A program made the translations under genes and the position numbers. This document shows, one piece after another, positions 57,936-64,000 of a DNA stretch of 64,000 nucleotides (position 1 is the first letter of the stretch; the number at the start of each line of letters is the position of its first letter). Below the pieces are notes generated by a model that saw only the letters and a list, made by a program, of their open reading frames with translations, did no database searches and was not told where the DNA came from. Source of the stretch: Cordilura impudica (Eukaryota > Arthropoda > Insecta > Diptera > Scathophagidae); NCBI GenBank assembly GCA_963682025.1, contig OY821519.1:98453085-98517084 (forward strand), written 5' to 3'.

Positions 57936-58714
57936 CAAGAAAGAAAATTATAGTCGGTCTAGACCATAGTTTAGAGACCCTATCTCCTCGGTCCAACTAA
58001 TTGGATACAGAAAATAAGCATAAACCAAATTTGGGTGGCATTGTTATTAATTTTTTTGGATGCAGATATGAAAAATTTCATATCGGGTGCTATATTTATA
58101 TGGGGACTAGGTCGAAAAATGGACCGATCCTGACGATATTTGGTAAGGTCACTTATTGTTTGCAAAAACTTATACAAACCAAATTTGAGAAAAATCTGCG
58201 CAATATTTTTGTTTTTTGATAGATTTAAGTGAAGATCGGGAAGCAGCTATATATGGGGCTTATGACTAAGAATTGTCATATTGGGATTGGATTATTTTTG
58301 GACTACTAGTGGATATAATAACCACATACAAAATTTGGCTGTGATCTATATGATAATTTGGATCTTATGGCAATTTATGTTGATTTGATAGGGTCACTTG
58401 TATGGGGACTAGGTCTGAACATGGACCGAATTTCACCAATTTCAATAGCATTCATCCTCTGGCCGATAAAAGCTCATATACCAAATGTCAACAAAATATT
58501 TGCGACCTGTAGTTTGATTACAAGGTTTACATGGACGCACAGACGGACGGAAGGACGGACGGAAGGACGGACGGACGGAAATCGCTAGATCGACTCAGAA
58601 AGTGATTCTGGGTCGATCGCAATATTAAAAGATGGGTCTAGGTCAAATATATGTGCTAGTTACAAACAGCAGCACAAAGTCATTACACCCAAGCCACATA
58701 GTGGCATAGGGTAT
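57936..58714 (-). mobile_element. DINE-1-like repeat
   Basis: The palindromic end has lost one half (TATAGTCGGTCTAGACCATA). GGACGGAAGGAC-type core near 58545-58580 is interrupted by GGAA units. It ends CATAGTGGCATAGGGTATAA. Confidence 0.88.
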
Positions 58715-58748
58715 AAAAATATTTATTAATAATTTGTCAACCTTATTA

Positions 58749-59161
58749 TCTATATTAATAGGCAAGGCGATTTCTTGTGACTGATGTAAAAATTTTATTT
58801 TTGAACCGATTTTGACAAAAAATACCCCATTTGACAGATATTTCTTTTAAGCTGACCACTACATTTACAGATTTCCACCGTCTGGAACATTTTTTTGGAG
58901 TAACGCTCATTTAAAGTTGCTTCTAACACATACACTAACCACATACTGTATGTGTGTTTATTATAAATATCAAAAGCCCTGCGTGGAATTATGAATTGGC
59001 TAAAATTGATCAGCATACCTTTAGGCTCTTATAAAATTATTTATTAACAAACCCATTTATATATCTTCTGTGTGTTCAAGAAATATTTATAATGAAATTT
59101 AATGCATTTTATTTAAAAAGAGATATTTATAATGAAATTTAATGCATTTTATTTAAAAAGA
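58749..59161 (+). mobile_element. Helitron family A, 3' end lost
   Basis: A, then TCTATATTAATAGGCAAGGC, GATTTCTTGTGACTGATG. The interior matches the other copies up to TTTAGGCTCTTATAAAATTA. A 41-bp unit (ATTTATAATGAAATTTAATG and on) is duplicated at its right edge, near 59087-59160, where the MITE copy begins. Confidence 0.82.
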
Positions 59162-59884
59162 GTATGTCACAAAATCAAAATGTTGAGGGGAGCCAAAAAA
59201 CGTTATATTTGAAATTATGGGCTCGTTATAAAGTTTTTCGAGCTTTTAATTTAACAGCCCTGTAGATATGGGCAATAAATACTTTATATAAAGTTTTGAG
59301 TCAAAAATCTTCAGAGGAATAGATACTAGAGAAAGACGAAAAAACAATATGTAAATAACACTTAAAGTGTGTGCAGATAAAACAACTTATGTTGACAAAA
59401 TTCGTTTACTTTGAAAAAGACAACTACCAGTGCAACTACACATTTAGACATAAGTTGTTGTTGCTTGAAAAAATAATTTTTTTTCGTCGACAGAAAGTTA
59501 GCGGGACTTAGGATGAGAATATAACAATGTATCAAGAATAATAGTGACAAAAAAATAACAGAAATAAAAACACAAGTTTTTATAAGTGGTTGTAAACTGA
59601 AAAATAATCCAAAATTATTTTGCATTTTTTCATTAATAACAACGTATGTCGCTATGTGTCGTTTTCTGAGAAAATAATTTGTCAGCGATCAAACGTAAGT
59701 TGACAAACGTCGTTAGTGCTGCAAATTAATTTAATAAACATTTAAGTTACGTCGTTAATTAAGGTCAATATTTTTTTTTTTTTAATTTAACAAATGTAAA
59801 GAGCGTTAAAAATTAATATATTTGGCATCATTAACTCAAAACTGACAAAAATGGACATACGTGGTTATTCCAGAAAATCACAGA
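59162..59884 (+). mobile_element. MITE copy 3, left end lost
   Basis: Starts at GTATGTCACAAAATC inside the left terminal repeat. The right end GGTTATTCCAGAAAATCACA matches copy 1. Body 723 bp, non-coding. Confidence 0.85.
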
Positions 59885-61463
59885 GTTAAGAAATGAACAC
59901 AAAGTTACACTGTAAATGCCGTATTGCAGGTTCGGCATGTGTCTGTTTTTATCTGTTCCTACAATAAGAGTGACAACATTTTAATTATTGGATATGGTCT
60001 AAATCGTATTGTTGTCATAAGTATGAACCATCAAAGCTATGGTTAAGATTAATAGGAACAAATGTTGTTTATGAAAAATCTGACGAAATTGTTGAATGGT
60101 CGAACTACTAATTTTTAATTTTTTTAATCAAAATTTATTTCATTTCTATCAATATTTATGTAAAATATTTTACACATAATTAATAATAAACTATTTTTTA
60201 GTCTTTAAAAAGGAACTAATAAAATATCTAATATTTTTCGAATGTTTTAAATTAATTCTAAAATTTAAACAGTATTTTCAAAATCTAGCCTGGAGGTTGG
60301 CAACAGTGTCAGTAACCGATACGTACCGACATTGAGTAAATTAAAAAAAAAAAAAAAACAATGATAAGAGCCATAAATTTTTTAAAGAGGTTTTAGCTTT
60401 ATTTATGTTTAAATATTCATTTTACTTATAAAATTAATTCATATTTAAATAAGAGGTTATTAAAAAAACAAAAAACAAAAAAAAAGTTTGCAAACAGATA
60501 AAAAAAAATTGCTTAAATTTCCTAAAACAAGAATTATTAAAATTTGGTGTTTAACACGCCTACACATCTTTTAATTTTTTGATTAAAGAAGTTAGTATAT
60601 TTATTGAAATTGTAAAAAAAAACATGGAGTATATTTTTAGATAGCATTATTTGCAATAGGTTTTAATTGCCATTTAATTAAAAAACAAATTAAAATGAAA
60701 CAAATTTTTTTTTATATAATTTTATTTTAATAAACGGTATAGTGTCGATATGCCATACTAATATCTTCCGGGTCTTCAGGGCATAGCCTTCACACGTGGT
60801 CATATAAGCTGTATGATTGATAACAATTAACATTTTTAATAAAATTAATTAAAAATTAATTAACATATTTTTTTTTTAACACTTCACTCACACTCCGAAC
60901 TAATGAGAAGGCGATTTCTATTTTTAACTGGCATTTCTATAGCAACAGGCCCAATTAGCAGCATGAATTTAAATTATATTGTTGGCTGCTTTGATGATCC
61001 AAAATTTTAAAATTGACTTATTATTTTAAAATATTTTTTTTTTGAATTTTTTTCTTTTTGATCCGTAATGGGTTAATGTTTTTACTCGAATTTAACAATT
61101 ATTATTTTTTTTTTGTAACAGGTCTTTCTACTATACTCTCATACTTAGATACTTCACTAGGGTGTATTTTTGTCGTATGGGCCGTTGTCATTAAAGCAAA
61201 GGTGAGGCAAGGGAGAAAAAGCTTGAATAGAAAAAAAATTACTTCCGAAAACTCTATTTATCGTTTATTCTGTCCCCGTTGCTTACCTGATAGTAACTTT
61301 ACACTTTTAACGATCATATTCTTTGCTGATTTATTATCAACAAGGAAAATAATTTATCAACAATTACACTATTTAGGTTGTCATCATCTAATTCATTACA
61401 GCTTGGGAGAGAATAACTTTCAAAATTTGGTAGAGCCCGCAGTTCTTTAGCAATTTCATATAA
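59885..61463. other. AT-rich stretch, possible decayed coding on the minus strand
   Basis: Mostly featureless. Minus strand at 61440-61290 reads ELRALPNFESYSLPSCNELD then DDNLNSVIVDKLFSLL before stops, which looks protein-like, but I do not recognise it. No splice context supported. Confidence 0.3.
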
Positions 61464-61821
61464 AGGCCCATTTACATGATATCACTCAGTCGTATGATTT
61501 TTCGAAATAAAATTCCGATGAAATTCATCGGACTGTCATAAAGTCGTACAAAATAGCTGGTTAGAATAACAAGCCAAATTTATTTTGAAATTTATATTTT
61601 ATTTCCACTTTCTTTGTTTTTGTTTACCTTTTTTTTAATATTTCCAAAAAACAACTCTGGTCCGATGAAAATGGCAAGTTTTTAGAAATGTTTCTAAAAC
61701 CATCGGACTTCGAAAATAAAATCCTACAGGCTGTCAATTTCATAACATAAGCTTTTTACATGATACGACTTTTTCATAATATTCGACTTTATGACAGTCG
61801 TGATAGTGTAAACTGGCCTTA
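61464..61821. mobile_element. MITE with imperfect inverted ends
   Basis: Left AAAGGCCCATTTACATGATA and, inward from the right, TAAGGCCAGTTTACACTATC. An interior TCCGATGAAA/TTTCATCGGA pair and repeated GTCGTA/GACTGTCATAAAGTCG motifs are also mirrored. 358 bp, no coding. Confidence 0.65.
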
Positions 61822-62574
61822 ACTCTGGATATATATTAGTATTTACGGTCTACTAGTAGAGAATATTGACAATTCTGGGGATATTCGTTTTTAATATTGA
61901 AGTAATTTTTTAGTTTATTTACTTAAATATAAATAAGAAGGTACTACTAAGTCCACAACTGTGAAATAATTAATTCTTTAATTCGTTTTTGAAATTTGAA
62001 TTAAATATCATGTATTTGTATTTCTTTCAAGGCAATTGCTATGATTTGATTCATAGGCTCAATTCCTTAAGATTTGTACATACACTTGCTAGGAAATTTA
62101 TCCGTACACCATAAATTAAAACTGTTATAAAACGAAAAAATACAAGTAAGAATGTTAAATTCGGCTGCAGCTCCGCACGTGTGCTAAACACTTAAAGACA
62201 AAAATATTAGATTTCAGTTCATAATGATTTGATTTGTTACAATGATATTTAAAATGAATAAAATCAGTATAAGTAGTGTGACCTATTGAGGAGAATAGTT
62301 TCAACATATATAGAGTATATACAATAGGGATATAACTTTTTTTTTTGCATTATTAGTACCCATAACTACGTTGTAGTTATAAAAATCATATTCCGAGGTT
62401 ATTTGCGCAAAAAAGTTCCTGCCACCAAGCAAATTTCTAAAAGTCATCAAGAAGAAAAAAAAAAAAAATATTTAATTCTTTTTTTTAATTAATTTTCTTC
62501 ATTTATTATAAGCACAAAAATTAAAGTTGAACAAACAATTACACTATTACATAATTATTTGTTATATGAAATGA
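61822..62574. other. AT-rich stretch
   Basis: Contains the ACTTGCTAGGAAATTTATCC Tc1-type end motif near 62085 and a CAAGTAAGAATGTTAAATTC scrap near 62144 that resembles the end of a DINE-type element of another subfamily. No genes seen. Confidence 0.4.
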
Positions 62575-62710
62575 ACTTCAAATTTAATGTGCGTGAAGAT
62601 TTACATAGCGGATAAATATCCTGTACCGTTTTGATTGCTCTTTCAGCACAAATGTTGCTTCGTTGCTGCCTCGGTATTGCTGATGGTTCCTGAACCCAAT
62701 GTCTAAAAAA
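62575..62710 (-). pseudogene. C-terminal piece of a hAT-like transposase
   Basis: The minus strand reads HWVQEPSAIPRQQRSNICAE then RAIKTVQDIYPLCKSS. It is similar in character to the C-terminal tails of the transposase family at 63216-64000 and in the same orientation, so it is probably the detached end of that gene. Confidence 0.45.
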
Positions 62711-62940
62711 AACATTCACGAGCACTCTTATATGTTAATAAAGATTTTTTTAGAGCCTCAAAATTATCTTATATATTAAAAGAATTTATGAATAAACTTT
62801 GCATTCAAGATTTTTTTTCAATATTTTTCTTCTCTCAAACCTCTATAACTAGAGTTCTAATTAACGTAGGCTGTTGACATAGGTCTAAGAACACTCAGTG
62901 GATCAAGCTCCTTCTTTTGAGCTATTAACTGCTTAAATTA

Positions 62941-63189
62941 GTTGGGTTTGAGGAAAGTTATGCGTGTAGAATCAACTTTACTTTTGCTGTACGTTAACTT
63001 ATCTTGGCATATTTTGGCATTACTGTACGTTAACTTCTCTTGGCAAATTCGTTGGGTTTGAGGAAAGTTATGCGTGGACAATCAACTTTACTTTTACTGT
63101 ACGTTAACTTCTCTTGGCAAATTTTGGTATTATATTATAAAAATTAATATAATATAATATAATGCTGCGGAGCAGCAGGGGTCCTCTAG
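62941..63189 (+). mobile_element. 3' end of a second Helitron family
   Basis: Ends TGCTGCGGAGCAGC (a GCTGC/GCAGC hairpin), AGGGGTCCT, CTAG, then T: a textbook Helitron terminus at 63189. A direct repeat (GTTGGGTTTGAGGAAAGTTA and about 70 bp on) lies at 62941-63012 and 63051-63121. The 5' end was not found; it may be as far left as about 62711. Confidence 0.75.
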
Positions 63190-63215
63190 TTTTCTTTAAA
63201 ACAATGATCGGAAAA

Positions 63216-64000
63216 TCAAACATCGTACCACGGACCACATACGAACTCACAAATGTTATATAATTTTTGGCGATATTTTGAAATAAGTATAAAGGTCAAT
63301 ATTGCTAAAATGGCTCTCGAGTTCCATCGAGCATTGTGTATTGGTGGTATTGCTTTAAAGTTAATGTATGGAATTTTTTTATTTTTCTGATAGTATGTAA
63401 AAGCTTTACCAAGTTCATATAAGTACTGCATATCATCACGCCAATTTATGTGTACAACTTTGATTTGTTCTTCATTCTGTTTGTAAGTTTTCTTAAGATC
63501 TTCGTAGTTATTTATCAATTCGTGAACAAAATCATAACAAATATTAGGCGAGGAAGGCTTTTCTTCCAAGCATTCGTCCATTATATGTCTTAATACAAGA
63601 TCAAGAATATGATGCTGGCAGCCAATATATTGTGGTGGAACTAAACCCATTGATACATAATGATTTTGGAAAAGAGTTACAACTCCATTTTTTTTCTCAG
63701 TCTTTACGCTGGTCGTATCGCAGACGATCATTTTTATTGAATTCCATAAATTGAATTTATACAAAACTTCTTTAATACCATTAAATAAGGTTAAGGCTTT
63801 ACCATTGTCCAAAACAAGTACGGCTAATTTTATTTCTTTGCATTCATTTTTTAAAACTATCACCTGAATTTCTTTATCATCTATTTTTTCCCATCAAAGT
63901 GAATACACCAAAATTCATTTTTCAAAGTTTCTAAATAAAAAATGTCTTGTCGTTCAGCAGATTCCATCACAGCTTTATATATACCGGCTTGGGATGGTGT
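63216..64000 (-). pseudogene. Divergent hAT-like transposase, partial at window edge
   Basis: An open frame of 215 codons (63863-63216) continues upstream to the window edge after one frameshift in an A run near 63887. Blocks: IYKAVMESAERQDIFYLETL, NEFWCIHFDGKK, IKLAVLVLDNGKAL, IKMIVCDTTSVKTEKKNGVV, YIGCQHHILDLVLRHIMDE, NWRDDMQYLYEL and IHNARWNSRAILAIL. The order FDGK, CDTT, C-x-HH-x2-L and RW mirrors the hAT plan (Asp, TDGA, CxxH, RW) with different residues. Related uncharacterised insect proteins exist, as I recall. The frame ends GPWYDV, earlier than expected, just before a Helitron end, and a C-terminal piece lies at 62575. Confidence 0.7.

Noticed and set aside
61058..61450. 130-codon plus-strand ORF
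   Set aside because: No recognisable motif, implausible composition, and the opposite strand looks more protein-like though broken.

Overview
The window looks like nuclear DNA of a higher (probably calyptrate) fly. It is very AT-rich and almost entirely non-coding. It is packed with decayed DNA transposons of kinds common in Diptera: DINE-1-like repeats, Tc1 and mariner families, hAT, Tigger/pogo and Helitrons. The one recognisable host gene has fly-like splice sites and a TATA/TCAGT core promoter. Nothing suggests a bacterial or viral genome. The species call is inference.

Layout. 0-12.6 kb: a Tc1 remnant; a 2.8-kb element with about 0.6-kb inverted arms and an intact 426-codon gene (1695-4497); a DINE-1-like copy carrying a hAT element with a perfect 8-bp target duplication; further DINEs, Tc1 pieces and MITEs. 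12.6-22 kb: DINE, Helitrons, a Tc1 remnant broken by two later insertions, and a dead non-LTR retrotransposon. 22-48 kb: promoter, 5'UTR and exon 1 (signal peptide) of a secreted protein resembling insect C-type lectins, then a 25.2-kb first intron. That intron holds long-inverted-repeat elements, an 18-bp minisatellite split by DINEs, two mariners, a tandem DINE pair, a Tigger nested in a Tc1-type element, a DD41D (rosa-type) mariner, and a BEL/Pao retrotransposon carrying two further insertions inside a DINE. Exon 2 lies at 47816-47916. 48-64 kb: probably intron 2, with Helitrons, a second DD41D mariner, an RNase-H-bearing non-LTR fragment, another Tc1 remnant, the coding relative of the palindromic elements (53.7-56.6 kb), hAT/BED remnants, and a divergent hAT-like transposase running off the right edge.

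How it fits together. The two host exons join in phase (29 codons plus 1 nt, then 2 nt plus 33 codons). They give a signal peptide followed by the start of a lectin-like domain, and the remaining exons are not in the window. Nearly everything else is mobile DNA, and nested insertions give a relative order of events. The best candidates for something undescribed are the intact long-TIR element at 1.7-4.5 kb, whose protein I recognise only as a family of unassigned animal proteins, and the separate long-TIR family at 17.1, 24.0 and 53.7 kb.
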